IMG/VR virus record: IMGVR_UViG_3300047470_000144
Location: 1-53,321 of that record
Length of the DNA stretch: 53,321 nucleotides
Origin: a virus
Reading direction: 5' to 3' (one strand)
Below, piece by piece: positions 6,832 through 14,086 of the stretch; position 1 is the stretch's first letter; each line of letters begins with the position of its first letter. The position numbers and the translations under genes are program-made. Under the pieces are notes generated by a model. It was not told the origin of the DNA. It saw nothing but the letters and a program-made list of their open reading frames with translations, and made no database searches.

Positions 6832-7295
6832 GTAACGTCATCATCAAACCTCGCCACTTCTGGTCGGCCGGTGCCAATCGAATTCGTGATGTATTCACAT
6901 TGGCATATCTGTTTGGACTTGAGCTGGCCGCCGCCGGAGCCGTCGAGATCATTGTCCGCCCGGTGAAGTCCCGCCGAACCCTGGAACAGAACGCCAAGCT
7001 CTGGGCAATGTTGGGCGACATTTCCCGCCAAGTCGATTGGCCGGTCAATGGCGTTATGCAGAAGCTCGACAGTGAGGACTGGAAGGCGCTGATGACCGCT
7101 GCAGCACGCCAAGAGATCCGCATGGCCCAAGGCATCAATGGCGGCGTGGTCATGCTCGGTGAAAGCACCAGGCGCATGACCGTGGCCGAGTTGGGCGACG
7201 TGATCGAGTGCATGTACGTCTTCGGCGCCGAGAAGGGCGTCGTCTGGAGCGAGCCGAAAGGGCAGATGCCAGAGACTTGGGAGGCGGCAGCATGA
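6828..7295 (+). CDS. ninB: NinB-like recombination protein
   Basis: A 155-residue protein in the NinB family. The core RPVKSRRTLEQNAKLWAMLG and the later CMYVFGAEKGV are recognisable. NinB (Orf) of lambda binds single-stranded DNA and can replace host RecFOR functions in phage recombination. Together with NinG downstream it forms a lambda-like nin region. Confidence 0.88.
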   Translation: MSNVIIKPRHFWSAGANRIRDVFTLAYLFGLELAAAGAVEIIVRPVKSRRTLEQNAKLWAMLGDISRQVDWPVNGVMQKLDSEDWKALMTAAARQEIRMAQGINGGVVMLGESTRRMTVAELGDVIECMYVFGAEKGVVWSEPKGQMPETWEAAA

Positions 7296-7561
7296 GCCAG
7301 TTCAAGAGTGGCGATCTCGCGCTAACCCTCGCATACGGAATTGAGTGGCCTCCAATGACACAGGTGACGCTTGATGTGTTCCTGCCAAAAGGAACGATTG
7401 GCGAGGAGCCTGATGGTGGCTTATTCACTGCTCCGTTCGACGGGTGGGCTGTATACCGCGAAGACGAGTATGGCGCCGAGTTTTTTCGTGCCGAGCATTT
7501 GATGCCCCTGCGCGGGAATTTCCAGCCCGAGCAGCAGAAGTCGCTGGAGGTGGTCGAGTGA
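7292..7561 (+). CDS. Hypothetical protein in nin region
   Basis: An 89-residue protein starting MSQFKSGD, coupled to NinB by an ATGA overlap. It looks like a small beta-rich domain (GDLALTLAYG, QVTLDVFLPKG, GWAVYREDEYG). No family is recognised. Confidence 0.7.
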   Translation: MSQFKSGDLALTLAYGIEWPPMTQVTLDVFLPKGTIGEEPDGGLFTAPFDGWAVYREDEYGAEFFRAEHLMPLRGNFQPEQQKSLEVVE

Positions 7562-7839
7562 GCCAGAAATTTACGATGCGCTACATCGCTTGGCAGGTCG
7601 CCACAGGCATGCTCGACCGTGATATGTACCGAGAGGCTTGGAAGGGCTTCTATCGCCTTGCTTTCGCTATTACAGCATTCGTTTTGCGATTGGCGATGCT
7701 GGTTACCTTTCCGGTTTCAGTTCCGCTTATGTGGGGTTTTCTGCGGCTGATGGGGCCGGTTAATCAGCGCCGGCAAAAAGCGCGGAATGAGCGCGCACGG
7801 CATGCGTATCTCGAAAGTGTGCGAAGGGGTGAAGAATGA
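7558..7839 (+). CDS. Small membrane protein in nin region
   Basis: A 93-residue protein from a GTG at 7558, supported by GGAGG six bases upstream and an overlap with the previous stop. A hydrophobic segment at about residues 33-60 (LAFAITAFVLRLAMLVTF) predicts one or two membrane passes, followed by a very basic tail. It is coupled to NinG. Confidence 0.65.
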   Translation: MSQKFTMRYIAWQVATGMLDRDMYREAWKGFYRLAFAITAFVLRLAMLVTFPVSVPLMWGFLRLMGPVNQRRQKARNERARHAYLESVRRGEE

Positions 7840-8420
7840 GCATCCCATCGAAACCCCGCAAACCCAAGAAGTGCCAGAACCCGGCGTGCTGCGAATCATT
7901 CGTCCCTTTCCGCACTGGTCAGAATGTATGCAGTCCTCGCTGTGCGCTGGCGATGAAGGCTGTGAATCAGGAGAGGGCGCGCAAGGCACTGGATGAGTTG
8001 GGCCGCAAGGAGCTGAGAGCGGCCAAGGAGCGCGTTAAGCCGAAGGGGCAGTACATGCGTGACGCGCAACATGCGTTTAACGCCTATGTGCGAGCCAGGG
8101 ATGCTGGGCAGCCGTGCATCTCCTGCGGTACGACCGCCGACGTTCAGTATTGCGCCGGCCACTACAGGACGACCGGGTCATGCCCTGAGCTCCGGTTCGA
8201 GCCGCTGAATGTGCACCTTCAGTGCAACAAGAACTGCAACCTTTCGAAGTCCGGAAACATCCTCGGCTATCGACCGCGGCTGCTGGAAAAGATTGGCGCC
8301 GAGCTGGTTGAGTGGCTGGAAGGCCCTCATGAGCCCAAGCGCTACACCATCGAAGACCTCAAGGCCATCACCGCCGAATACCGCGCCAAGACCCGTGAAC
8401 TCAGGAGAGCAGCAGCATGA
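7836..8420 (+). CDS. ninG: NinG (Rap) recombination protein
   Basis: A 194-residue protein of the NinG/Rap family: an N-terminal cysteine cluster (CQNPACCESF and CSPRC), a long basic helix (QERARKALDELGRKELR), then CISCGTTADVQYCAGHY and HLQCNKNCNLSKSGN. Lambda Rap is a structure-specific nuclease acting on branched recombination intermediates. Length and motif order match the family. Confidence 0.92.
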   Translation: MSIPSKPRKPKKCQNPACCESFVPFRTGQNVCSPRCALAMKAVNQERARKALDELGRKELRAAKERVKPKGQYMRDAQHAFNAYVRARDAGQPCISCGTTADVQYCAGHYRTTGSCPELRFEPLNVHLQCNKNCNLSKSGNILGYRPRLLEKIGAELVEWLEGPHEPKRYTIEDLKAITAEYRAKTRELRRAAA

Positions 8421-8527
8421 TCCTCCACCTCTACTTCCTCTTCATGTTGTTGCTCGCCGGAGGTCTGCTCGAAGGCTGCCGCCGGTTGATTCGCCGGGAT
8501 CGGATTGCGCGGGGTGTGAAGCCATGA
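8417..8527 (+). CDS. Very small membrane protein
   Basis: A 36-residue protein, MILHLYFLFMLLLAGG then a basic tail, giving one membrane helix. ATGA overlaps at both ends place it firmly in the operon. Confidence 0.6.
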   Translation: MILHLYFLFMLLLAGGLLEGCRRLIRRDRIARGVKP

Positions 8528-8661
8528 TGCGGGTATGGCTGCAAATCCTGCCGGTGTTTGTCTACAAATGGCTCGCGCGTAAGTACTGCGGACAAGTAAT
8601 CGTGTCGGGGATCGCCTTCGCTGAGCCGGCAAAAGACATTTTGGTGAGGGCGAAATCATGA
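8524..8661 (+). CDS. Small hypothetical protein
   Basis: A 45-residue protein starting MMRVWLQI with a mixed hydrophobic and basic N-terminus. It overlaps both neighbours by four bases. No family is recognised. Confidence 0.55.
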   Translation: MMRVWLQILPVFVYKWLARKYCGQVIVSGIAFAEPAKDILVRAKS

Positions 8662-8825
8662 ATTGGCTCGCCATCATCTGCAGCTTTTGCACTCTCATCT
8701 GTCTCGCCTGGTTCTTCCTCGAAGGTCACGTCATCAATTTCGTGGCGTCACGGAAAAGATCGCGCCGCGCCGCATGGATGGGCAAAAAATTAATCGAGTT
8801 TGCCGAGCAGGAGAGCCACCCATGA
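8658..8825 (+). CDS. Small membrane protein
   Basis: A 55-residue protein with an N-terminal membrane helix (MNWLAIICSFCTLICLAWFF) and a basic C-terminus (SRKRSRRAAWMGKK). ATGA overlaps occur at both ends. It is the third small membrane protein in this stretch, all of unknown role. Confidence 0.6.
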   Translation: MNWLAIICSFCTLICLAWFFLEGHVINFVASRKRSRRAAWMGKKLIEFAEQESHP

Positions 8826-9031
8826 ACTGGACACCAGTAGGCGAAAGCAAGCGCTGCATCTCTTCCGAAGAGGGCTATCTGGTCAGCAAGTATTCGATGC
8901 AGGAAGGATTTGCGTATGTCGCGCGCACTCCGGCTCCTGCCTCGAAGATCCTCAGCTCCGGCACCGATCTGGACAGCGCCAAGGCCGCATGCGTCACACA
9001 TCTTGAATCGACAAAGGGGATCGCGGCATGA
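8822..9031 (+). CDS. Small hypothetical protein
   Basis: A 69-residue soluble protein starting MNWTPVGE. It reads as a compact alpha-beta domain (YLVSKYSMQEGFAYVART). It is coupled to its neighbours by four-base overlaps. No family is recognised. Confidence 0.65.
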   Translation: MNWTPVGESKRCISSEEGYLVSKYSMQEGFAYVARTPAPASKILSSGTDLDSAKAACVTHLESTKGIAA

Positions 9032-9303
9032 AAGCGCACGAATTTCTCGGCAAGGCCCAGGCTCTCATGCTGGAACGCGGCAAGCAGTACGACAAACCAG
9101 AAGGAGAGCGCAGCATGGCGACCACTGTGAGCGCGTTCAACACCATCACCGGGCAGTCGCTGACCGAAGGGGAGGGGTGGCTGTTGCTACAAATTCTCAA
9201 AGACGTCCGCCAGTGGCAGAACCCGGCCTACCACGCTGATTCCGCTGAGGACTGCGTGGCCTATGCCGCCCTGAAGGCTGAAGCACTGGCGAGGGCCCAA
9301 TAA
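9028..9303 (+). CDS. DUF6378-type phage protein
   Basis: A 91-residue protein. The pattern RGKQYDKPEGERSM, FNTITGQSLTEGEGWLLLQI and LKDVRQ matches a widespread phage family of unknown function (DUF6378, from memory of the family). The next gene overlaps its stop codon (TAATG). Confidence 0.7.
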   Translation: MKAHEFLGKAQALMLERGKQYDKPEGERSMATTVSAFNTITGQSLTEGEGWLLLQILKDVRQWQNPAYHADSAEDCVAYAALKAEALARAQ

Positions 9304-10496
9304 TGGCCGAGCGCAAAGTAACCGACGAGCAGCTCATCGAAGCGCTCAAGACCATGAGCTGGCCTCAGGCTGCAAAGCACTTCGGAATGCATACCAGAAC
9401 ACTCCAGCGCCGCCGGGAGAACATTGTGCGCAAAGGCTGGAGCCCAGAGCACGACATGGTTCACATCGTGCCGGACGGCTTCAAGCTGAAGGGCACGTCG
9501 AGCCTGTACAAGGAGGGGGTCAAGGCGCCGGTACTTCAATGGGTTAAGACCGTAGCCGACCTTGAACGCCAACGGGCCATGAATGAAGCCTTTGCCAATG
9601 CGTTCATGGAAGACGTCAACCCGCTGCCTGAAATTACAGGGCCTATTGAGGCTCTGGATACCGACATCATCCCGTGGTTTCAAATTGGGGATGCCCACGT
9701 CGGGATGCTGGCACATAGCCATGAAGTAGGCCATAACTTCGACCTGAAGATTGCTGAGCGCGAGTTGATCGTCGCCATGCACAAGCTGATCGACCGGGCG
9801 CCGAGCTGCGAACGTTGCGTGATCCAGGACCTGGGCGACATGTCGCACTATCAGGATTTCACCGCCAAGAGTGAATCCGGCCACGACTTCGACTTCGACA
9901 GCCGCTATCCGAAGATGATCGAGGTCTGCGCGCGGATCATGCGATCGATCGTCGACAAGGCCTTGGCCAAGTTCCAGTTCGTGGACGTGATCGTTAACCA
10001 GGGCAACCACTCCCGATCGAACGACGTCTGGATGCGTATCTTCCTGAACCACGTCTATCAGGAAAACCCACGCCTTCACGTCCTCGACAACTCGAGCGTG
10101 TTCATCCCGTACCGCATGGGCAACACGTTTGTCATGTGCCACCACAGCGACAAGTGCAAGCCGGATCGCCTGATTGACGTCATGGCCACCGACTTCTCCG
10201 TGGACTGGGGTGAATCGACCTACCGCTACATCGATATCGGCCACATCCACCACCGCATGCAGTCGAAGGAATCCGCGGGCGTAACGGTTGAGTCGTGGAA
10301 CCAGCTCGCCCCGGGCGACAAGTACGCCCACGACGGCGGCTGGCGTTCCCGTGCGTGCCTGAGCGCCGTGCTGCGCTCCAAGACCTATGGCGAGAAGGGT
10401 CGCATCACCATCAGTGCCGAAGAGGTCAAGGACATCATCGCCAAGGCTGTGCCAGGTGCTGAAGCTTCGAAACGTCGCGCTGTGTATTCGGTTTAA
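9303..10496 (+). CDS. Metallophosphoesterase with N-terminal helix-turn-helix
   Basis: A 397-residue protein. Residues about 10-45 form a helix-turn-helix (SWPQAAKHFGMHTRTLQRRR). A calcineurin-like phosphoesterase domain follows with its motifs in order: GDAHVG, QDLGDMSH, NQGNHS, CHHSDK and GHIHH. Phage members are usually annotated as DNA-repair-type nucleases or phosphatases; the substrate is unknown. It is the largest gene of the late part of the early operon. Confidence 0.85.
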   Translation: MAERKVTDEQLIEALKTMSWPQAAKHFGMHTRTLQRRRENIVRKGWSPEHDMVHIVPDGFKLKGTSSLYKEGVKAPVLQWVKTVADLERQRAMNEAFANAFMEDVNPLPEITGPIEALDTDIIPWFQIGDAHVGMLAHSHEVGHNFDLKIAERELIVAMHKLIDRAPSCERCVIQDLGDMSHYQDFTAKSESGHDFDFDSRYPKMIEVCARIMRSIVDKALAKFQFVDVIVNQGNHSRSNDVWMRIFLNHVYQENPRLHVLDNSSVFIPYRMGNTFVMCHHSDKCKPDRLIDVMATDFSVDWGESTYRYIDIGHIHHRMQSKESAGVTVESWNQLAPGDKYAHDGGWRSRACLSAVLRSKTYGEKGRITISAEEVKDIIAKAVPGAEASKRRAVYSV

Positions 10497-10509
10497 GGGG
10501 GAGTTGATC

Positions 10510-11175
10510 ATGGGTTACAGAAACGTCGTTTCCGCAGTTGTGCGCGCTCTGGCCGCCGAAACCATCAACTCGGCCGGGGGTTGTGACTTCGAGCCGAAGG
10601 TCCAGTGCGCCAAGCAGAAGGGGGAGATCGTCGGGAAGGAGGCGGCCCTATTACAGGACTGCATCGTGCACAAGCTGCTGCACAAGATCCTGAGCCAGCG
10701 CCACTGGTTCGCCCTAACCGCGAAGTTCAGCACGCACAATGGTCGCAAGATCGAGGCGACTGGCCGGCTGGTGGCGATCGTGACCAGCCCGGCGCCGGCG
10801 CTGTTCACCCGCAAGGCCGTGACCGCATGGGCGATCCCGCAGATCAAAGGCGTCCGCCGTGAGCCTGTGAAGGTCAAGGCGCCCCAGTTCGACGAGGACG
10901 TACCAGTGTGGCGGGTCGAGGCAGCAAAGGCCGCAGTCGAGCGCGCAAATGCCATGGCGGCCAGGCGCGGTACCAGTCAGCAGGACGGCGCAATCGTTCT
11001 CGCCGATTCGAACTACGACATGACGACTTGGGATACTCAGGGCCTTGACGACCGCACCTATCGCCGCTGGCGCCAGGCCATCCATAAAGCCCTCGAAAGC
11101 CTTGTGGATACCGCGCTGGTGGAAGCACAATTAATTCTCGAAGAGGCGGGCGTACTTGGGGAGCAGGCGGCATGA
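10510..11175 (+). CDS. Hypothetical protein, candidate late regulator by position
   Basis: A 221-residue protein starting MGYRNVVS, with a strong GGGGGAG site seven bases upstream. No domain is recognised with confidence. Visible features are LSQRHWFALTAKFS and WAIPQIKG in the middle and a helical C-terminus with YRRWRQAIHKAL. As the penultimate early gene, just before stacked terminators, it sits where lambda has Q. A role as antiterminator is inference only. Confidence 0.6.
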   Translation: MGYRNVVSAVVRALAAETINSAGGCDFEPKVQCAKQKGEIVGKEAALLQDCIVHKLLHKILSQRHWFALTAKFSTHNGRKIEATGRLVAIVTSPAPALFTRKAVTAWAIPQIKGVRREPVKVKAPQFDEDVPVWRVEAAKAAVERANAMAARRGTSQQDGAIVLADSNYDMTTWDTQGLDDRTYRRWRQAIHKALESLVDTALVEAQLILEEAGVLGEQAA

Positions 11176-11504
11176 GCGAACACACGCCAGGGCCATGGCA
11201 GATTGAGCCTCTGGACTGCATAGGCCCGCACGACAGAGAAGGGCGTGCCGATATCGTGCTTTGGGACGCTGATCTGGAAGGATTCGAGGTTGTCGTCAGG
11301 GCGGCATATTTCGATGATGTTCAGGCTAAGGCAAATGCCAGATTGATTTCGGCGGCGCCCGAGCTGCTTGAGGCGCTAGACCGGCTTGTAGTTGCCGCTG
11401 ATACCTTTTCTGTCTCAGGCGTCTACTTCAATTCGTTCAAAGAGAACTTCGCAGCCTTGAAAAAGGCCATGGAGGCCATTGAAAAGTCCAGAGGTGAGGC
11501 GTAA
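11172..11504 (+). CDS. HTPGPW-type phage protein
   Basis: A 110-residue protein. The N-terminal HTPGPWQIE and the central ANARLISAAPELLEAL are hallmarks of a very common phage protein of unknown function. It overlaps the preceding gene by four bases and is the last gene of the early operon before a terminator. Confidence 0.8.
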   Translation: MSEHTPGPWQIEPLDCIGPHDREGRADIVLWDADLEGFEVVVRAAYFDDVQAKANARLISAAPELLEALDRLVVAADTFSVSGVYFNSFKENFAALKKAMEAIEKSRGEA

Positions 11505-11613
11505 GCAAAGGAAAATCAGAAAAAGCGGATAAATCGCTTGCATTAAATGTCCGCATGTCCGAAGATTCCGTCATCTTGGGTTATGTACGTTTGTATGTAG
11601 CGCAGACAAGATC
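11505..11613 (+). other. Intergenic stretch between the last early gene and the early terminator
   Basis: About 110 bases with no gene. It is somewhat A+T-rich. A late promoter might lie here, but I see no convincing -35 and -10 pair. Confidence 0.3.
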
Positions 11614-11641
11614 AAAGCCCGGCCACTGAGTCGGGCTTTTT
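11614..11641 (+). terminator. Terminator at end of early operon
   Basis: An 8-bp stem AAAGCCCG/CGGGCTTT with a 10-base loop and a run of five T. It lies about 110 bases after the last early gene and six bases before the tRNA-Gly. Confidence 0.85.
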
Positions 11642-11646
11642 GCTAT

Positions 11647-11716
11647 GCGGGTGGCGTAGGTCGCTAGACAGCCTTCCAAGCTGACGATGAGAGTTCGATT
11701 CTCTCTATCCGCTCCA
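11647..11716 (+). tRNA. tRNA-Gly(UCC)-like, short D-arm, CCA encoded
   Basis: Acceptor stem GCGGGTG/TATCCGC (two G-T pairs), anticodon loop CTTCCAA giving anticodon TCC, T-arm GAGAG TTCGATT CTCTC, and encoded CCA. The D-arm is unusual: a 3-bp stem around a 4-base loop, without the normal GG. Total length is 70 bases. It would read GGA and GGG codons if functional. Confidence 0.75.
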
Positions 11717-11760
11717 GACACAACCAACGCCAAGTGACCGCAGATGCGGTATAGTCTTTA

Positions 11761-11894
11761 TTGATGTTTTCCCTGGACTTGCTACGTACAGCTTGACTTG
11801 CTGGTGCTGCTGGCCAATCGCTCTGCTTTATACGACGTGCAGAGAGCCATGGTTCAAATCCATGACCGGGAAGTTCTGTCAGGGAGAACATCAA
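11761..11894 (+). ncRNA. tRNA-like structured element A
   Basis: Outer arms TTGATGTTTTCCCTGGAC (11761-11778) and GTCAGGGAGAACATCAA (11878-11894) pair over about 17 positions with one bulge. Inside is a perfect T-arm (CATGG TTCAAAT CCATG, 11848-11864) and a 6-bp hairpin CTCTGC/GCAGAG with a 12-base loop (11821-11844), not the 7 bases of an anticodon loop. I cannot fold it into a normal class I or class II tRNA. It may be a degenerate or specialised tRNA. Confidence 0.5.
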
Positions 11895-11952
11895 TGCAGA
11901 TGAATGCGCAGGCTGATGCGCGAATCGTGAGAGCGAGAGGATTGTCAGCATG

Positions 11953-12044
11953 TGATGGGCTGGACTATGCAAGGTGATGTCACCGGGCGGTATCCAATCC
12001 TTCCGTATGGCGCGGGTTCGATTCCCGCCCCATCGCAAGATGGG
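11953..12044 (+). ncRNA. tRNA-like structured element B with alternative hairpin
   Basis: Acceptor-like TGATGGG (11953-11959) pairs with CCCATCG (12029-12035). A perfect T-arm (GCGGG TTCGATT CCCGC, 12012-12028) and a D-arm-like GAC/GTC with an AAGG loop are present, but no 7-base anticodon loop with T33 fits and there are about ten extra bases. The 3' acceptor strand can instead form a 6-bp hairpin with a GCAA tetraloop, CCCATC GCAA GATGGG (12029-12044). Confidence 0.5.
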
Positions 12045-12122
12045 CGATCTGTAAAACGAGGCGTTACTGCACGCCTATTGCCTCAATGCCGGAGATCAGC
12101 GCCGGCCATCTGCGCCAATTCC

Positions 12123-12147
12123 AACTAGTGCAAAAAATGCACTAGTT
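12123..12147. promoter_or_regulatory. Perfect palindromic hairpin before late operon
   Basis: AACTAGTGCA and TGCACTAGTT flank five A residues: a perfect 10-bp inverted repeat without a following T-tract. It could be a protein-binding site or a pause hairpin. It lies seven bases before a strong terminator. Confidence 0.5.
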
Positions 12148-12153
12148 CATTTC

Positions 12154-12181
12154 AAGCCCCGCCACTGTGCGGGGTTTTTTG
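12154..12181 (+). terminator. Strong intrinsic terminator before late operon
   Basis: A 9-bp stem AAGCCCCGC/GCGGGGTTT with a 6-base loop and six T residues. Together with the next one it would block late transcription unless an antiterminator acts, as at lambda tR'. Confidence 0.85.
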
Positions 12182-12211
12182 TTTCCCTCATCCGCTGCTC
12201 CCCAGCAGTTT

Positions 12212-12236
12212 GGCGCCCACACTGGCGCCTTTTTTA
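12212..12236 (+). terminator. Second intrinsic terminator before late operon
   Basis: A GGCGCC/GGCGCC stem with a 6-base loop and six T residues, 33 bases before the first late gene. Confidence 0.8.
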
Positions 12237-12268
12237 TTTCCACTACATGCAACTGAGAGGTCGAGCGC

Positions 12269-12589
12269 ATGGATTTCCTTCATCGCATGCTCGACAAGGC
12301 CGAGTGGATCATCGCCGGCCTGTTTGGAGCCATAGTTGCAAGCTGGTGGCACAAGGACGATCTGACCGATTGGAAAGCCTGGGTGGTATTCCTGATTACT
12401 GGTGTTGCCTGCGCCCTGTACCTGACGGGGATCGTCAGCACCTACCTTGGCATCATTGACCCCAGCAACGTGGCCGGTGTCGGCTTCCTCTTGGGAGCCT
12501 TCGGTGGGTCGCTCATGACTGCCGTCAACCGCGCTATCAAAGCCGCCGACTTCTGGGCGCTCATTCGCTCGAAGTTCGGAGGGGGTTAA
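12269..12589 (+). CDS. Holin-like membrane protein
   Basis: A 106-residue protein with a charged N-terminus, then three hydrophobic segments at about 13-25, 39-60 and 67-85 (WIIAGLFGAIVASWW, WVVFLITGVACALYLTGIV, VAGVGFLLGAFGGSL). Size and three-segment layout fit phage holins. It is the first late gene, although the endolysin and spanins are 27 kb downstream, so the lysis cassette is split. Confidence 0.65.
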   Translation: MDFLHRMLDKAEWIIAGLFGAIVASWWHKDDLTDWKAWVVFLITGVACALYLTGIVSTYLGIIDPSNVAGVGFLLGAFGGSLMTAVNRAIKAADFWALIRSKFGGG

Positions 12590-12592
12590 CCC

Positions 12593-12922
12593 ATGAATCT
12601 TCAAACGTTGAGCACGCTGTTCATCGGCACCATCAGCCTATGGGCGATGTGGTGCATGTTGAGCGCCCGAGTCCACGACGGAATCATCGGTAAGGTCATC
12701 TACGCCGCGATCATGGTGTCAGGGTTTGCGATCGTCACCCGCGCCGAGACGGTGTTTGTCACCCCTACGACTGCCGGCGTCACCTTCCACGGAGCACTCG
12801 CATTGGCTGGACTGAGACACTGGTTCGTTGCCAATCACTGGCCCCGCGTTAAAGCCTTGCTGTGCAAGTGCCTGCACTGCGAGCAATGCTTGAACAACAC
12901 CAACGAGGCGGACAAGACATGA
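12593..12922 (+). CDS. Membrane protein, holin or antiholin candidate
   Basis: A 109-residue protein with hydrophobic segments at about 5-25 and 33-50, and a C-terminal cysteine cluster (CKCLHCEQC). It lies between two other small membrane proteins and overlaps the next by four bases. The cysteine cluster is odd for a holin and could bind metal. Confidence 0.6.
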   Translation: MNLQTLSTLFIGTISLWAMWCMLSARVHDGIIGKVIYAAIMVSGFAIVTRAETVFVTPTTAGVTFHGALALAGLRHWFVANHWPRVKALLCKCLHCEQCLNNTNEADKT

Positions 12923-13140
12923 ACCTGATTCCCCAATGGCAACAGCTCTGGAAGATGTACAGCGTTCAACTGTCCGCGCTTCTGGTGGCACTGAACCTTG
13001 CTGCTACCTACTGGCCAGCCTTCCAAGGCGTGCTGCCTGATGGCGTGTTCACTGCGGTGAACTCCTTCCTCGGTCTGGCGGTGATCGTCTCGCGCATCAT
13101 CAAGCAGCCTGAGTTGTCCGCCGACAAGCCAACCGTTTAA
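12919..13140 (+). CDS. Small membrane protein, DUF7940-like, holin candidate
   Basis: A 73-residue protein starting MNLIPQWQQLW. The hydrophobic segments VQLSALLVALNLAATYW and TAVNSFLGLAVIVSRII resemble a short phage family found beside lysis genes (DUF7940, from memory). It is the third membrane protein in a row, so which of the three is the true holin cannot be told from sequence. Confidence 0.65.
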   Translation: MNLIPQWQQLWKMYSVQLSALLVALNLAATYWPAFQGVLPDGVFTAVNSFLGLAVIVSRIIKQPELSADKPTV

Positions 13141-13196
13141 ACCAAAGGGCGCGAACGGCTCATGCCGGCGCCACTCTCTACATCCATGGTGACGAT

Positions 13197-13370
13197 ATGG
13201 CCCGGAAAGTATTCCTGACTGCCTATCACCCATGGTGGTTCCGCCTGTACGTGGTTGCCGTGAACGCCTTCGCCTATATGGCAGGCCTGGAAGTCGACAC
13301 CGAGAAGCTCGAGGCCCAAGGGCGGAAGGCGACTCGGTATCGCGAGATCGAACCCCGCGATCAACAGTAA
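13197..13370 (+). CDS. Small hypothetical protein
   Basis: A 57-residue protein starting MARKVFLTAYHPWWF, with a short hydrophobic stretch (LYVVAVNAFAYMAGL) and a charged tail. The ribosome site is moderate (GGTGAC). It is consistent with spacing in the operon; no family is recognised. Confidence 0.6.
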   Translation: MARKVFLTAYHPWWFRLYVVAVNAFAYMAGLEVDTEKLEAQGRKATRYREIEPRDQQ

Positions 13371-13390
13371 GTGCCAGAAGGTGAAACCTA

Positions 13391-13657
13391 ATGAGCGACC
13401 AATCAGGCGACCATATTCACTTTGTGGGTGACGGCCGAGGCTGGCGCGAAGTGTTCATCGACGGCCAGCGGGCGACCAATGTGATTTGGTGTGATGCGAA
13501 GTCCGGCATTGCGGTAGTTGCCGATTCGCCGCTCAAGTCATCCGATGGCGAGACTGTCGACTTCCACCCTGTATGGGGTGAGATCAAGGTTTTCGCCACT
13601 GGTGGTTACATCCAAGGCGGCCAAACATTCCGAATGGGCGAGGGGCCAATCCTATGA
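13391..13657 (+). CDS. Small hypothetical protein coupled to Ntn hydrolase
   Basis: An 88-residue protein starting MSDQSGDHIHFVGDG. Predicted all-beta, with repeated Gly/Asp turns (GRGWREVFIDGQRATNVIW). AAGGTG lies upstream. It overlaps the Ntn-hydrolase gene by four bases, so the two may work together. No family is recognised. Confidence 0.7.
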   Translation: MSDQSGDHIHFVGDGRGWREVFIDGQRATNVIWCDAKSGIAVVADSPLKSSDGETVDFHPVWGEIKVFATGGYIQGGQTFRMGEGPIL

Positions 13658-14085
13658 CGACCATCGCCTACAAGGACGGCATCATTGCCTATGACGGTCG
13701 AGTCTCCCGAGGCAGCACCATCGTTTACGACGACTTCGACAAGATGCGCGAACGTGAAGGCGTGTGCTTCTTCGGTACTGGCTCTACTGGCGACATCAAT
13801 GAGCTGATCGGCGCATGGTTTGGTGAAGAGATCGTCGGCGAGTGTGGGGCGAATGCCCTGGTGCTGCACGACGGAAGCCTGACTCTGATCGGCTACGACG
13901 AGGGCAAGGTCTGGAAGAGCCCTGTGGTTCTTGACAGGTCGTACTCCATTGGCAGCGGTTCGGAACATGCCCTGACAGCAATGGACATGGGCGCATCTGC
14001 CTACCAAGCCGTCGAGATTGCCATGAAGCGTGATAGCTGCACTGGCGGCAAGATCAGAACGATCACAGTCAAGCCCATCGAATGA
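13654..14085 (+). CDS. HslV/proteasome-like Ntn hydrolase
   Basis: A 143-residue protein whose start MTTIAYKDG would expose Thr2 as an N-terminal nucleophile after Met removal. Asp14 (AYDGR) and Lys30 (FDKMRE) line up with the HslV catalytic residues Asp17 and Lys33 with a four-residue shorter loop. GTGSTGD and YSIGSGSEHALTAMDMG match later HslV blocks. It lies between the lysis and terminase genes. It could be a prohead or host-directed protease; no ATPase partner is encoded nearby. Confidence 0.75.
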   Translation: MTTIAYKDGIIAYDGRVSRGSTIVYDDFDKMREREGVCFFGTGSTGDINELIGAWFGEEIVGECGANALVLHDGSLTLIGYDEGKVWKSPVVLDRSYSIGSGSEHALTAMDMGASAYQAVEIAMKRDSCTGGKIRTITVKPIE

Positions 14086-14086
14086 T

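Noticed and set aside
9261-10511. 416-codon open frame on the minus strand opposite the metallophosphoesterase
   Set aside because: It mirrors a gene with clear catalytic motifs. The protein has no recognisable domain and arises from the high-GC codon pattern of the true gene.
11664-12038. 124-codon minus-strand frame across the tRNA region
   Set aside because: It is the reverse complement of tRNA and tRNA-like elements; its peptide is the typical antisense translation of tRNA genes.
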